Positions 46,790 to 56,337 are shown, numbered from the stretch's first letter. The stretch: DNA of 64,000 nucleotides from UBA6623 sp965217195 (GCA_965217195.1 CBDCHL010000005.1:186001-250000); one strand, 5' to 3'. The notes: generated by a model from the letters alone, not told the origin. Translations and numbers: made by a program.

Positions 46790-47311
46790 TTACTCGTTGT
46801 ACTGGAGCAGCGAGAACACATCCCGATCGGGTAGTTTGTCGCGGCCGTTCAAGAATGTCAGTTCCACGATGAACACTAGTCCCGCTACCACCCCGCCGAG
46901 CTTCTCGACGAGCTCGCAGGTCGCCGCCGCCGTGCCGCCGGTGGCCAATAAATCGTCCACGATCAAGACGAGCTCGCCGGGCTCAACGGCGTCCTTGTGC
47001 ATATGAAGACTATCTTGTCCGTATTCGAGATCGTAAGTAACGTCGACGGTCTCGGCGGGCAGCTTTCCCGGTTTGCGCACCGGAATAAAGCCGGTCCCGA
47101 GCCGGGCGGCCAACATCGGCCCGAAGACGAAGCCCCGCGCTTCAATGCCGAGGACGACATCGGGGCGAAGGTCTTCACAACAACGCACCATTTCGTCCGA
47201 GAGTATCCGTAACCCGTCCGGGTCTTTCAGCAGAGTCGTAATGTCGTAGAACAAGATCCCGGGCTTCGGAAAATCGGGGACCTCGCGGATGAGTTTCTTA
47301 AGTTGATCCAT
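46790..47311 (-). CDS. apt: Adenine phosphoribosyltransferase
   Basis: A 173-residue salvage enzyme converting adenine and PRPP to AMP. N-terminal LKKLIREVPDFPKPGILFYDITTLLKDP, GIEARGFVFGPMLA and the PRPP-binding motif LVLIVDDLLATGGTAAATCEL are all present. The start at 47311 matches family N-termini; the open frame extends upstream through the acylphosphatase gene in a different frame and is not homologous there. It lies 28 bases after acyP. Confidence 0.96.
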   Translation of the reverse strand: MDQLKKLIREVPDFPKPGILFYDITTLLKDPDGLRILSDEMVRCCEDLRPDVVLGIEARGFVFGPMLAARLGTGFIPVRKPGKLPAETVDVTYDLEYGQDSLHMHKDAVEPGELVLIVDDLLATGGTAAATCELVEKLGGVVAGLVFIVELTFLNGRDKLPDRDVFSLLQYNE

Positions 47312-47339
47312 GAGAGTACTGTGAGACGCCGGAGGGATT

Positions 47340-47627
47340 CTAATACTCGATTGTAAACGCCTGCCGGGGCTCGACGGCAGCCTCCGATTCTTCCACGGTG
47401 TCCACGCGTCCCCAGGGCGGCCCCGCCGCCAACTGCTTTTCGAGCCTTCGGAGCTTGTCGGATGCACCGACCGCGTACACTTCCACCGAGCCGTCAAAGC
47501 GGTTCTTGACATAGCCTGCCAAGCCGAGGTCCGTCGCTGCGTGCTCGACGAAGAAGCGAAAACCAACGCCCTGTACTCGTCCCCGTACGACATAGAACCG
47601 AGCTTCCGGCTGGTGGCTCCGACCCAT
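47340..47627 (-). CDS. acyP: Acylphosphatase
   Basis: A 95-residue acylphosphatase hydrolysing acyl phosphates. The signature VVRGRVQGVGFRFFVEHAATDLGLAGYVKN contains the phosphate-binding Arg (GFRFF) and the catalytic Asn (VKN). The start is the ATG at 47627, first in the run of co-oriented genes toward apt. The last residues PRQAFTIEY are typical. Confidence 0.92.
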   Translation of the reverse strand: MGRSHQPEARFYVVRGRVQGVGFRFFVEHAATDLGLAGYVKNRFDGSVEVYAVGASDKLRRLEKQLAAGPPWGRVDTVEESEAAVEPRQAFTIEY

Positions 47628-47797
47628 CCAGGAAATCCTTACACGAAGCCTGCACAAATTTCCAGTTGATTTCCCTCATAGAGGATGGCGGGGGGAGGTA
47701 AGTCCCTCTGATTCAATAGGCTGCCGTTTGGCGGCCGAGGTGCAAAGTGAGCTGCGGTCGAGCCCTCGATCTCAAGCTCGATCTCAAGGATGCCCTC

Positions 47798-48013
47798 ATG
47801 GCACAATCCGGCCTCGTAATCGTAATCCTTATTGTCTCGTTCAGCTTCGCTCTCGCTCTGGAGTGGGCATTGCTTCGAACCATTATTCGATCAATGGCTC
47901 AAGCATCTTCGAACACAACCCCTTCGAGACAGCGGCCGCGGCCGGTCGGGGCAAGGCCTGCCCAACTCGCCGCCAAGCGGACATGGCTTTCTATTCAGGG
48001 TGGGGACCGCTGA
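47798..48013 (+). CDS. Possible small single-pass membrane protein
   Basis: A 71-residue frame starting at an ATG with AAGGA seven bases upstream. The N-terminus is one strong membrane helix (SGLVIVILIVSFSFALALEW) followed by a basic, Pro/Arg-rich tail. No family recognised. It stands between acyP (divergent) and ogt. It may be real because of the ribosome binding site and helix, but could be chance. Confidence 0.45.
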   Translation: MAQSGLVIVILIVSFSFALALEWALLRTIIRSMAQASSNTTPSRQRPRPVGARPAQLAAKRTWLSIQGGDR

Positions 48014-48172
48014 GTTGTCGAGTCGTGGGCTCTGGCGACAGCTAATCCCGCCGCAGGCCGATATTGAGACGGACCTTGATCGAATCTATCGCGACGCCGG
48101 CCGGCGAGAGGATCGGTGTTAGGATGGAAGCAATCCGACAAACCGGTCGTCCGCTCCTCCCCCGAGGCAATC

Positions 48173-48676
48173 ATGCATTACGCGAACATCGAATCCCCGG
48201 TAGGCCCTATCCATTTGCTGGCTAACTCGGAGGGTCTGGAGGCGCTTTTCTTTGATGCCCAAATCGATGACATGGAGACCCGCTTCCCCTCGTCCGCGCG
48301 TCAACCGGGCCGCGGAAACACGTGGCTGATGCGCGCCGAAGGGTTTGCCGCTTGCTACTTCGCGGGTGACCTCGACTACATCCCTGACATTCCCTTGGCC
48401 GCGGAGGGCACCGACCTCCAGCGGGAAGTGTGGCACGCCCTCACGACGATCCCGCCGGGCGAGACGCGAACCTATGGGCAGATCGCCGAACAGGTTGACC
48501 GTCCTACCGCCGCCCGGGCCGTGGGCGCTGCAGTCGGTCGCAATCCGATTTCGCTGCTCATTCCATGCCATCGCGTGATCGGTTCCGGTGGCGAGCTGAC
48601 GGGGTACGCCGGCGGACTCGACGTAAAGCGGTTCTTGCTCGGACACGAGGAACAGTCGCTTGATGCGGGTGCATGA
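48173..48676 (+). CDS. ogt: Methylated-DNA--protein-cysteine methyltransferase
   Basis: A 167-residue O6-alkylguanine repair enzyme. The C-terminal domain holds the active-site PCHRV with Cys acceptor, preceded by TYGQIAEQVDRPTAARAVG (the DNA-binding helix pair) and followed by GYAGGLDVKRFLLGHE. The N-terminal domain is reduced, as in Ogt. The start at 48173 is an ATG before the family N-terminus MHYANIESPVG. Its last 14 bases overlap the start of the caspase-like gene, so the two are probably cotranslated. Confidence 0.93.
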   Translation: MHYANIESPVGPIHLLANSEGLEALFFDAQIDDMETRFPSSARQPGRGNTWLMRAEGFAACYFAGDLDYIPDIPLAAEGTDLQREVWHALTTIPPGETRTYGQIAEQVDRPTAARAVGAAVGRNPISLLIPCHRVIGSGGELTGYAGGLDVKRFLLGHEEQSLDAGA

Positions 48677-51587
48677 GGCATTTCCGCGCGTCTTAGGCGT
48701 CTTGACGCTCGTCGCGGCGGGTGCCGCATTGCTTTCAGCACAGACCCCAGCGGGAAACTTGGGACAACCGGTTGCCCTCATCGTCTCTTCTCTGGGCGGC
48801 GAGGTCTTCCCCGCCGGACAGGACACGGGATTCGCGGCGGCATCGGGGACCATCGTATTTCCCGGGGACCGACTGCGGGCCGGCACAGGGGGCACAACTT
48901 TGATGTTTTGCCCGGGGAAAAGCGAATACGCTCTCTCCTCCGGGTCTCAAATCGAGTTCACGTCAGAAGAGATACGCACAATCAGCGGCGAACTCACCCT
49001 GACCGGCAGCACCTCGATTTGCTCTTTGCCACCGTTGCCGCGAGGAGCGCCGGCGGGACGTTTCCACAACGGCGCCTCGCTGTCGCGCGATTTGCTCCAG
49101 GACGAGCCTTCTCCTTCGGATTTCGACACCCGTCTTGCCGCGCTGCCCGGCGCGGCCCGCGCCAATCTGGAAACCGAGTTGGCCGCGATCGACAGCGCTC
49201 TCCAGACCAACCCCGACGGACTCAACGCCAGGGTGGCTCGCGCGGCGCTGTTCGACCGATACGGGCTGTCGCTCGACGCCCGTAATGAGTACCGCACCAT
49301 CCTCGCGAAATGGCCCGACGCGACCTGGGCGAGTTCACGGTTGTTTGTCCATGACGAAGCCGTGGCTGAAAACGAGCTCCGTGAAGCCTCGGTCGGGAGT
49401 TCGGCCACTGAGGCGGGCACGAGTTACGCGCTGCTCGTAGGAATTTCCGACTATCAGAACTCGCGGATCATCCCCTTGCGGTTCGCTCACGAGGACGCGC
49501 TCTTGTTTCGTGAGCACTTGCTTAGCGAGCGCGGCGGGGCTTTGCCACAAGAAAATGTTCAGCTCTTGGTCAACGAGCAAGCGACGACGTCCGCCTTGCG
49601 GCTGGCTTTCGATGCTCTGCTCAAGGCGCGCGCCGGACCGGACGATACCGTCCTCATCTTCCTCGCCGGCCATGGTACCGTCGACCCCACGACCCGCGAA
49701 GGTTTCATTGTCACCTACGACAGCGATCCCCAAGACCTCGCCTCCACCGGCCTCCCGATGGCCGACCTGCAAGAGCTTGTTCGGACAAAGCTATCGACGG
49801 TCGGGCGAGTGCAGATCTACGTCGACGTTTGCCACGCCGGCACAATAGGCACGATTCGGGCCAAGGGCAATCGCATCAACAGCGTGATGGAGCGACTCGG
49901 CGAGGCCGACGGCGAAATCGTTGGGTTCATGGCGAGTCGGCCGCGCGAAGTTTCCTACGAGGGCCCGCAATACGGCGGCGGGCACGGCGCCTTCAGCTAC
50001 TTCATGCTGAACGCGCTCAACGGCGCCGCTGATTACGATCAGGATGGGGTAGTCAATATCTCCGACCTCATCGACTACGTAGAGTCGCGCGTCGAGGAAG
50101 GGACCTACGATCGACAACATCCCCGTGATTTCGGTGTTTTTGACAACGACTTGATCGTCGCCGACCTCGGTAAGCCGGGGGTGGAGATTCCGGAATGGAG
50201 CGGTGTCGCGGCCCAAGGCGACCCGTCGGGAGAGGCCGCGGGCCGTAGTCTTTCCGCGAGATCGCTCGTGCCGCCCGCACCGCCGATTCCCCGCGGGCGT
50301 CGCGATTTGGCCGACGATATCCGCCTGTTTCAAGACGCCGTCGGGGAAGGTCGTCTTTTACCGGGCGACCGAGACAACGCGTTTCAAGTTCTCGGGGCGC
50401 TGCGGCGTCGGTTGCCTAAACCCCGCTACCTCGAACAGTCCAACCTGCTTCGTTCGGCACTCGAAATCAAGGGACAGCAAGTGCTGCTGCGCTACTTGCA
50501 GGGAGATCAGATTCCACAAACCCGGGAAGATTTTTTGGCGGGCGCGGCCTTTCTAGAACAGGCCAAGGTCCTCACGCCCGAGTCCTTGCTGCTCGATGCG
50601 CGGGCGGCGTTTTGTCTGGGACGGGTGGCGATCTTCGACAAAGACTACGCCCGGGCGCGAACCTTGCTCGAACGGGCGGCTCGACTCGACCCCGCTGGAG
50701 CGTATTCGTTTAACGCCTTGGGGATTGCCTACCTCGAGCAAGCTGATTATGAACGCGCGGCCGCGGCCTTCCGGGACGCGATCCGGCGAGCAGGCCGTTG
50801 GGCGTATCCCTATCACAATCTCGCGCTGACCTATCTCCAGAGAGGAGATTACGCGAACTCGGTGGCGACCTATCGCAAGGCCATCGAGCAGGCTCCGGAT
50901 TTCGCGTACCTCTCCTACAACCTGGGCCTGGTCTATCAGAAACTGAATCGCGGGCGAGAGGCCCAGAGAGCGTTTCTTGAGGCCGAACGCAAAGCGGCTC
51001 ATCTCGAGGCTCGGGCGCGCGCCAGACACACCGCGCTTGCCCGCAACGCCCGCGGCTATTCGAAAGCCGCCGCGGGCAAGACGCGCCAAGCCGAGCAACT
51101 ATACCGCGAGGCTCTCGGTCTCGACGACGGCCTGCTCGAGGCGCGTCACAACTTGGCGGTCCTGCTGAGCGGACCCCGCGCGAATCGATTCGCGGAGGCT
51201 GTGGATCTCTGGCGCGAAAATCTCGCAGGTGATGCCGACTATTTACCATCCAGATTGAGCCTGGCCCGGGCGCTCGAACGTGCCGGGAATTCCGCCCGCG
51301 CCGCCGTCGAATACGAACACGTGGTCGAGCAACAGCCCGGCTATGGCGCGGCTCGCCTGGCGTTGGCCGACCTTTATCTTGAATCCCAAAATGTCGCCAA
51401 AGCCCTTGAGCATTTGGAGAAGGCGCGGGAATCCCAACCCACAAACGCCCGCGTGCACGAAAAGATAGGTGACGCGCTGCGCCACTCGGGCGATCGCGAC
51501 GCCGCGGAAGACGCCTACCGCCGTGCGCTGGAGCTCGTCGGCGATAACAGGACGCGCAAGCGTATCCGCCGCAAGCTCCGGGATTAG
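48663..51587 (+). CDS. Secreted caspase-like (C14) protein with FecR-like, EF-hand and TPR regions
   Basis: A 974-residue exported protein. It begins with a signal peptide (MRVHEAFPRVLGVLTLVAAG... ALLSA). A FecR-like beta region follows (GGEVFPAG... PGDRLRAGTGG, about 45-100). A caspase/metacaspase-like domain occupies about 250-500: YALLVGISDYQ, catalytic His in FLAGHGTVDP (His337) and catalytic Cys in IYVDVCHAGT (Cys390). A dockerin/EF-hand-like loop DYDQDGVVNISDL (about 457-469) sits inside it. The C-terminal half is TPR repeats (about 560-960). The dyad is intact, so proteolysis is plausible, probably in the periplasm. It overlaps ogt by 14 bases and DUF4202 follows after 4 bases. Confidence 0.85.
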   Translation: MRVHEAFPRVLGVLTLVAAGAALLSAQTPAGNLGQPVALIVSSLGGEVFPAGQDTGFAAASGTIVFPGDRLRAGTGGTTLMFCPGKSEYALSSGSQIEFTSEEIRTISGELTLTGSTSICSLPPLPRGAPAGRFHNGASLSRDLLQDEPSPSDFDTRLAALPGAARANLETELAAIDSALQTNPDGLNARVARAALFDRYGLSLDARNEYRTILAKWPDATWASSRLFVHDEAVAENELREASVGSSATEAGTSYALLVGISDYQNSRIIPLRFAHEDALLFREHLLSERGGALPQENVQLLVNEQATTSALRLAFDALLKARAGPDDTVLIFLAGHGTVDPTTREGFIVTYDSDPQDLASTGLPMADLQELVRTKLSTVGRVQIYVDVCHAGTIGTIRAKGNRINSVMERLGEADGEIVGFMASRPREVSYEGPQYGGGHGAFSYFMLNALNGAADYDQDGVVNISDLIDYVESRVEEGTYDRQHPRDFGVFDNDLIVADLGKPGVEIPEWSGVAAQGDPSGEAAGRSLSARSLVPPAPPIPRGRRDLADDIRLFQDAVGEGRLLPGDRDNAFQVLGALRRRLPKPRYLEQSNLLRSALEIKGQQVLLRYLQGDQIPQTREDFLAGAAFLEQAKVLTPESLLLDARAAFCLGRVAIFDKDYARARTLLERAARLDPAGAYSFNALGIAYLEQADYERAAAAFRDAIRRAGRWAYPYHNLALTYLQRGDYANSVATYRKAIEQAPDFAYLSYNLGLVYQKLNRGREAQRAFLEAERKAAHLEARARARHTALARNARGYSKAAAGKTRQAEQLYREALGLDDGLLEARHNLAVLLSGPRANRFAEAVDLWRENLAGDADYLPSRLSLARALERAGNSARAAVEYEHVVEQQPGYGAARLALADLYLESQNVAKALEHLEKARESQPTNARVHEKIGDALRHSGDRDAAEDAYRRALELVGDNRTRKRIRRKLRD

Positions 51588-51591
51588 AAGA

Positions 51592-52197
51592 ATGGCGCGG
51601 GGCTTCCAAGATTCCAGTCGTTTTCGAGCCGCAATCGAGCGCATTGACGCGGCCAACGCCGAGGATCCCAACGTCGAGATTGACGCGGGTAAGCGGCACC
51701 CTAAGGAGTTACTCTACGCCCGGCGGATGACTTCCGCTCTCAATCGCATTGCACCCGCCGCGTCCGAGACGGTTCGACTCGCGGTGCGCGCGCAACATAT
51801 CCAACGCTGGAGAATTCCGCGGGACAGTTATCCGAAAGACCGTCAGGGATATCGCCGCTGGCGAACCGAGTTGGGCAAGTTTCACGCCAAGACCGCGGGA
51901 GCGATCTTACGCGACGTCGGCTACGACGAGGCAATCGTTGAGCGCGTAGCCGCACTGTTACGCAAGGAGCGTCTGAAGGCCAATCCTGAGTGCCAATTGC
52001 TGGAGGACGTCATTTGCCTCGTTTTTCTGGAGCACTATTTCGAAGACTTCGCGGAGCAGCACGATGAGGAAAAACTGGTCAGTATCATTCGCAAGACTTG
52101 GAACAAAATGTCGGAACTGGGTCACGAAGCCGCGCTCGAACTTGCCTTACCCGAGCATCTAAAGAACCTTGTGGGCAAAGCGCTGGGAGGGGCCTGA
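51592..52197 (+). CDS. DUF4202 protein
   Basis: A 201-residue cytosolic protein of the DUF4202 family: FRAAIERIDAANAEDPNVE at the start, HPKELLYARRMTSAL, AQHIQRWRIPRDSYPKDR, and LLEDVICLVFLEHYFEDF. It is all-helical with several conserved His/Glu/Asp that resemble an HD-type metal site, but I do not claim activity. It lies four bases after the caspase-like gene, third in a probable ogt-caspase-DUF4202 operon. Confidence 0.8.
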   Translation: MARGFQDSSRFRAAIERIDAANAEDPNVEIDAGKRHPKELLYARRMTSALNRIAPAASETVRLAVRAQHIQRWRIPRDSYPKDRQGYRRWRTELGKFHAKTAGAILRDVGYDEAIVERVAALLRKERLKANPECQLLEDVICLVFLEHYFEDFAEQHDEEKLVSIIRKTWNKMSELGHEAALELALPEHLKNLVGKALGGA

Positions 52198-52471
52198 TTT
52201 GCTTCGCCCTTCCAGGACTCCGCGGGAAGAGCTACCTGGGGTTCCGCCATTCCGGCTCCCCCCCAGGCTATATTCCAGACGCTGCTTCGTGGCTTTAGTT
52301 TCTCGGAGGTTTTTCGCCGACTCGCGGTGAGCTCGCAAAGTCAACGTTCTCGGTTTGCGGTCGAGGGGGATTGTCGCGTACCGCTCGCTCCGGGCTCTGT
52401 AGCTGCTTCTGAATTGTGTGCACCGACGCGAGGGGGCGATTTTTTCACGGCCCCTTACGCTCGCGGCTCGG

Positions 52472-54400
52472 TTATTCGTAGAAGCGAAAATTATCGAGCT
52501 CCAACCAGGCGGCTTCGCCGGGTCGGCCCCGTAACTCGAACATCAACTTGGTTAGATCGTCGCCACGCCAAGCGACCGGGCGACGGGCCGTGGGTTGCTG
52601 TAGTTCCAAGAAGTCGATCCGTACTGTCCTCCACGCCGCCGCGGCTTCGAACCGCGCCTCGTAGTAGTCGTAGTCGCGAATGTGGCGGGTCGCAACAATG
52701 AAGCGATGCTCTCCGTCGCCACGTACCTCGAATTCGACGCCCTTGTATCCCCGCGCGTCGACGGGCTCGACGGCGCCCGGCTGTAGCGGTAAATCCGCGC
52801 TGACGAAAGGTTTCTCGGATTGCGACATCCGTGCCGTAATCGAAAGGGCGTAGCCGCCCTCCTCACGCCGAATCCGGGTAAACAAAGAGCGCGAGGGGTT
52901 GCTTCCGCGCTCAGTGCGGTTCACCCAGCGTGTACCGATCGCACTGTGGCGGTCCGGTTTCTCGAAGTCGTCGATCAAGGGCCCGACCGTCCGCGCGGGA
53001 ATCGGCGTTGGATCGGTCGATTGGATCGCTCGCGCCAACGCGGGACGGTCCACTTCCCTGCCCCCCACGAATACGCGGGCGATGTTTTCGATGGCGGCGA
53101 TGTCGCGATGTGGAAGGCCGTTCACGAGAACGAGATCGGCCAACCGGCCCGACGCAATGGTTCCGCGTTCCCCCTCCAGCCGCAAAGCCCGTGCGCTGTT
53201 GCCCGTCGCCGCGGTGATTGCTTCGAGCGGTGTCAATCCGGCGTGTACGAGGAGACGGAGTTCGCGCAGAGTCGACCAGCCATGGTACGCTCGCGCAACG
53301 CCGGAATCCGTCCCGGCGGCGAAGCGTATGCCTGCCGCCGCCAGTTTGCGGTTGTTGTCGACCAGCAGGCGCCAGCGTCGGGATCGGGCGTTTCCGTTTC
53401 CACTACCGTGAGCACTGTAGGGTTTGACGAGACGCGATAGAGGCGTCGGGGTTAACAGGGGAGGATCGATCGCTTCGCGAACGGCGGGATCCAAAACCGA
53501 TCGCAGCAGCGGCGTTAGCAGGTCGGACGCGCGCGGATGGTAGACGGCCAGCGTCGGCGCGTAGGCGGCGGCACGGGCGATGATCAGCTCGATCCATTCC
53601 CCATCGACTGCACGGTCTCCGGCGCCATGGGCGATGACGTCGATTCCGGCGCGGGCCGCCATCTTTCCTCGATCAACGGTTACGGTATGAGTCAGCACTG
53701 GGAGGCCGGCGTCGTGCGAGGCCTCGACTATGGCGTGTAGCGTCTCTTCGTTCATGCTGCTCATGTCGGGCGCGTAGCCATAGCGCCAGCCGTCGGTGAA
53801 CACCTTGACGGCATCAGGCCGAAAGGGCAGTAGCCGTTTCACAGCTTTACGACCCTCGGCCGGAGTCGTCACGACGGCCGTGAAGAAATCTCCTCGGCCT
53901 CCTTCGACACCGTGTCCCGAGGGGGTTGTAATTCGCGCCGCGAGATGGACGCGAGGACCCTCCACAATGCCGGATTTCAGCAAACGCCGCATGGGATCAA
54001 ACATCTCCGGATACGAACCGAAATCGACCACGGTGGTGACGCCACAGTAGAGATAGGCCTTGAGGTTCTTACCCCAATCGCCGGAACGACGCCAAACGGC
54101 GGCATACGGTAGGTGAGTGTGCAAATCGAACAGTCCCGGTATGAGAGTTTTCCCTTCCGCCTCTATGACTCGGATGTCTTCCGGAAGCGACAAGTCAGGG
54201 CCGACAGCTTCAATTCGGTCGCCGTTGATAACGACCACGCCTCGAAACGGCTCCGCGCCGGTGCCGTCCACAATCACGGCATCAACAATTGCGATCCGCG
54301 CGGTCTCGGCTGTTCCCGATCGAGTCCCCGCAGCAATCCAAACAGCGGTCGCAAGAAGAAATAGAAGGCGCCGACATGTACGATTTAGATCCGGGACCAT
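52472..54400 (-). CDS. Exported amidohydrolase fused to a CIA30-like domain
   Basis: A 642-residue protein from the ATG at 54400 (a GTG at 54406 is possible) with a signal peptide (RRLLFLLATAVWIAAGTRSG). Residues about 25-440 are a metal-dependent amidohydrolase of the imidazolonepropionase-like group: LIPGLFDLHTHLPY, LPVLTHTVTVD, VIAHGAG, FAAGTDSGVARAY, then LADLVLVNG. Residues about 455-640 form a beta-sandwich resembling CIA30 (ARGYKGVEFEVRGDGEHRFIVATRH, DYYEARFEAAAAWRTVRIDF). A CIA30-like domain often binds carbohydrate. The fusion may process a glycan-linked substrate, which is inference. Confidence 0.83.
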   Translation of the reverse strand: MVPDLNRTCRRLLFLLATAVWIAAGTRSGTAETARIAIVDAVIVDGTGAEPFRGVVVINGDRIEAVGPDLSLPEDIRVIEAEGKTLIPGLFDLHTHLPYAAVWRRSGDWGKNLKAYLYCGVTTVVDFGSYPEMFDPMRRLLKSGIVEGPRVHLAARITTPSGHGVEGGRGDFFTAVVTTPAEGRKAVKRLLPFRPDAVKVFTDGWRYGYAPDMSSMNEETLHAIVEASHDAGLPVLTHTVTVDRGKMAARAGIDVIAHGAGDRAVDGEWIELIIARAAAYAPTLAVYHPRASDLLTPLLRSVLDPAVREAIDPPLLTPTPLSRLVKPYSAHGSGNGNARSRRWRLLVDNNRKLAAAGIRFAAGTDSGVARAYHGWSTLRELRLLVHAGLTPLEAITAATGNSARALRLEGERGTIASGRLADLVLVNGLPHRDIAAIENIARVFVGGREVDRPALARAIQSTDPTPIPARTVGPLIDDFEKPDRHSAIGTRWVNRTERGSNPSRSLFTRIRREEGGYALSITARMSQSEKPFVSADLPLQPGAVEPVDARGYKGVEFEVRGDGEHRFIVATRHIRDYDYYEARFEAAAAWRTVRIDFLELQQPTARRPVAWRGDDLTKLMFELRGRPGEAAWLELDNFRFYE

Positions 54401-54561
54401 GAGCACTCGTTATCTTCTCATGCCTGTATTCCGGAACCGTCCAAGCGCGGGGTTGGAAGAAGCCATGGCGCCGAGACGTGCGGCCGGCCCCGCGGACAAC
54501 GGATCGAAACGGCCTCAAGGCTCTGATATTCTGGGAATCGCTACGAGCCGCCACCAGCCCA

Positions 54562-55983
54562 ATGTTTGAACGCCATCAACGTAAAGCTGCCGTTCTATTC
54601 GCCGTCGCCGATGTCCTGCTGACCATTTGCGCGTTCGAGGCGGCCTACCAAACTCGCGTCGCGCTTCCTCTCGAGCGCGTTTTCTTCATCGTCGCGCCCA
54701 CCAAAGCCCTTCTCCTTGTGTTCACCCTGCTGCTGTGGGTAGCTCTGGGTTCTTGGATCGGTGTCTATCGAAGGCTCTATGGAGCCAATGCGGTCGCTGC
54801 GGTCACTGACACCTTTGCCCAGGTGCTGCTCGGCACGTTGGGCCTGGTGGCTTTTCAGTACCTGATTGACCCGCACCTGGCCGTCAGTCGTCTGTTTGTG
54901 GGTCTCTTCGCCGTCTACAACCTGGTCTTTCTCCTGCTCTACCGGCTGCTCGCCGGCAGAGTGCGCGGCTACATTCGGCGGCAATTCGGGGCCGAGGTCT
55001 ACTACCTCATCGTCGGCATGGGTGACAATGCGCTCGAAATGGGACGCCGCCTCGAAGAGGGCCGCGAGTTCGGTATCCGATTGCTGGCTTTTGTCGATCC
55101 GTCGGGGGAGCGGCGATCCCCGCTTGAACTTGTGGGTGAGTACCCGGTCCACTCTCCCTCCGAACTTCCCTCGTTGTTGCGCGAACGCGTTATCGATGAA
55201 ATTATCTTCGCCGTGGATCGCGAAAAGTTGGCCGACCTCGAGGAGGTCTTCTTGCTGTGCGATGAGGAGGGCGTGAGAACGCGGGTTGTGATGGATATCT
55301 TTCCCCATGTGCACAGTCGCGTCTATTTGGATCGTTTCAGCGGCATTCCACTGCTGACATTTTCGGCGGCGCCGCACGACGAATTACGGTTGTTCGTCAA
55401 GCGCGCGATCGACGTGGCAGCGTCTTTGGTCGCGCTCATCATCCTCGCGATTCCTCTCGCAGCCCTCGCCGCGGTGGTCAAGCTCAGCTCCGCCGGCCCG
55501 GTCATTTTCCGCCAAGTTCGCTGTGGATTGAACGGGCGGAGATTTACGTTCTACAAGTTCCGCTCCATGGTAGACAAGGCCGAATCCCTGAAAGCCGAAC
55601 TTGATTACCTCAACGAAAAGGACGGCCCTGTTTTCAAGATATCCGACGATCCCCGCTTGACACCGATCGGCCGTTACTTGCGCCGCTTCTCGATTGACGA
55701 GCTACCACAGTTCTGGAATATCCTGCGAGGCGATATGTCACTTGTCGGGCCGCGTCCGGCCGTGCCAACCGAGATTGAACACTACGAGACGTGGCAAAGG
55801 CGCCGTCTGCGAATGCGCCCGGGACTGACCTGCCTGTGGGCCGTGAGAGGACGGGACAAGCTGGATTTCGACACCTGGATGCGGCTGGATCTCGAGTACA
55901 TCGACACCTGGTCGCTGGGTCTCGATCTGAAGATTATCCTCCAGACGATTCCAAGTGTGCTGGCGGGCCGCGGGGCGAACTGA
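54562..55983 (+). CDS. Undecaprenyl-phosphate sugar-1-phosphate transferase (exopolysaccharide)
   Basis: A 473-residue membrane polyprenyl glycosylphosphotransferase (WbaP/EpsE type) that starts a polysaccharide repeat unit by transferring a sugar phosphate to undecaprenyl phosphate. Four N-terminal membrane helices (about 8-130), a Rossmann-like middle domain (YYLIVGMGDNALEMGRRL), and a C-terminal sugar-transferase domain with a membrane hairpin (KRAIDVAASLVALIILA), RQVRCGLNGRRFTFYKFRSM, RRFSIDELPQFWNILRGDMS and LVGPRPAVPTEI. The ATG at 54562 replaces a longer upstream frame. No other polysaccharide genes flank it here, so it is isolated. Confidence 0.92.
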   Translation: MFERHQRKAAVLFAVADVLLTICAFEAAYQTRVALPLERVFFIVAPTKALLLVFTLLLWVALGSWIGVYRRLYGANAVAAVTDTFAQVLLGTLGLVAFQYLIDPHLAVSRLFVGLFAVYNLVFLLLYRLLAGRVRGYIRRQFGAEVYYLIVGMGDNALEMGRRLEEGREFGIRLLAFVDPSGERRSPLELVGEYPVHSPSELPSLLRERVIDEIIFAVDREKLADLEEVFLLCDEEGVRTRVVMDIFPHVHSRVYLDRFSGIPLLTFSAAPHDELRLFVKRAIDVAASLVALIILAIPLAALAAVVKLSSAGPVIFRQVRCGLNGRRFTFYKFRSMVDKAESLKAELDYLNEKDGPVFKISDDPRLTPIGRYLRRFSIDELPQFWNILRGDMSLVGPRPAVPTEIEHYETWQRRRLRMRPGLTCLWAVRGRDKLDFDTWMRLDLEYIDTWSLGLDLKIILQTIPSVLAGRGAN

Positions 55984-56236
55984 ACTGAATCGCCTCGCTC
56001 GAGGAGCCGGCTTCTGGAAATGACGGAGCTGGGAGTCTTCGGTCCGCGGCCGTATCGGATCAGCCGACTGCGCGCGCTGCAACCGATTTCTTCGACGCCC
56101 CTACGACCCGCCTTCTTCAGCGCTCAGAGAGATGCGAGACGGGAGATCGGGGATTCAGCCGGGGGCGCCGAAGTGGGGCGTGGTAGTGAGATTGAACACC
56201 TCGACGCGGACGCCCCTCACGGGAGTTTCGACTCCA
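55984..56236. other. Intergenic after the sugar transferase
   Basis: No gene recognised. The minus-strand remnant described at 56219-56288 begins here. No terminator was found. Confidence 0.5.
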
Positions 56237-56288
56237 TCGATTCCTTCTTCGCAGCTTCCGCGGCGGCCTTCTCTTCGGCGCGCGCTCC
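56219..56288 (-). pseudogene. C-terminal remnant of the DUF-type N-domain gene
   Basis: Minus-strand frame SGARAEEKAAAEAAKKES then MESKLP and stop. It repeats the linker end of the fused gene (residues 324-341) almost base for base, as if it were the original C-terminus of that N-domain. It lies about 50 bases after the hydrolase stop (56338). It may be a duplicated end left by the insertion of the hydrolase module. Confidence 0.6.
56237..56288 (-). repeat. 52-bp direct repeat, downstream copy
   Basis: Matches 57174-57225 in 51 of 52 bases, in the same orientation. The copies flank the hydrolase half of the fusion gene. Confidence 0.9.
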
Positions 56289-56337
56289 GCTCACCCCAGG
56301 AATCTGGACATCACGAACAACTGATTCCCTGGTTATT

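Noticed and set aside
48663..51587. Caspase-like protein as an antiphage or abortive-infection effector
   Set aside because: It has a signal peptide and TPR/FecR-like parts, and no sensor, nuclease or toxin partner nearby; cytosolic defence is unlikely.
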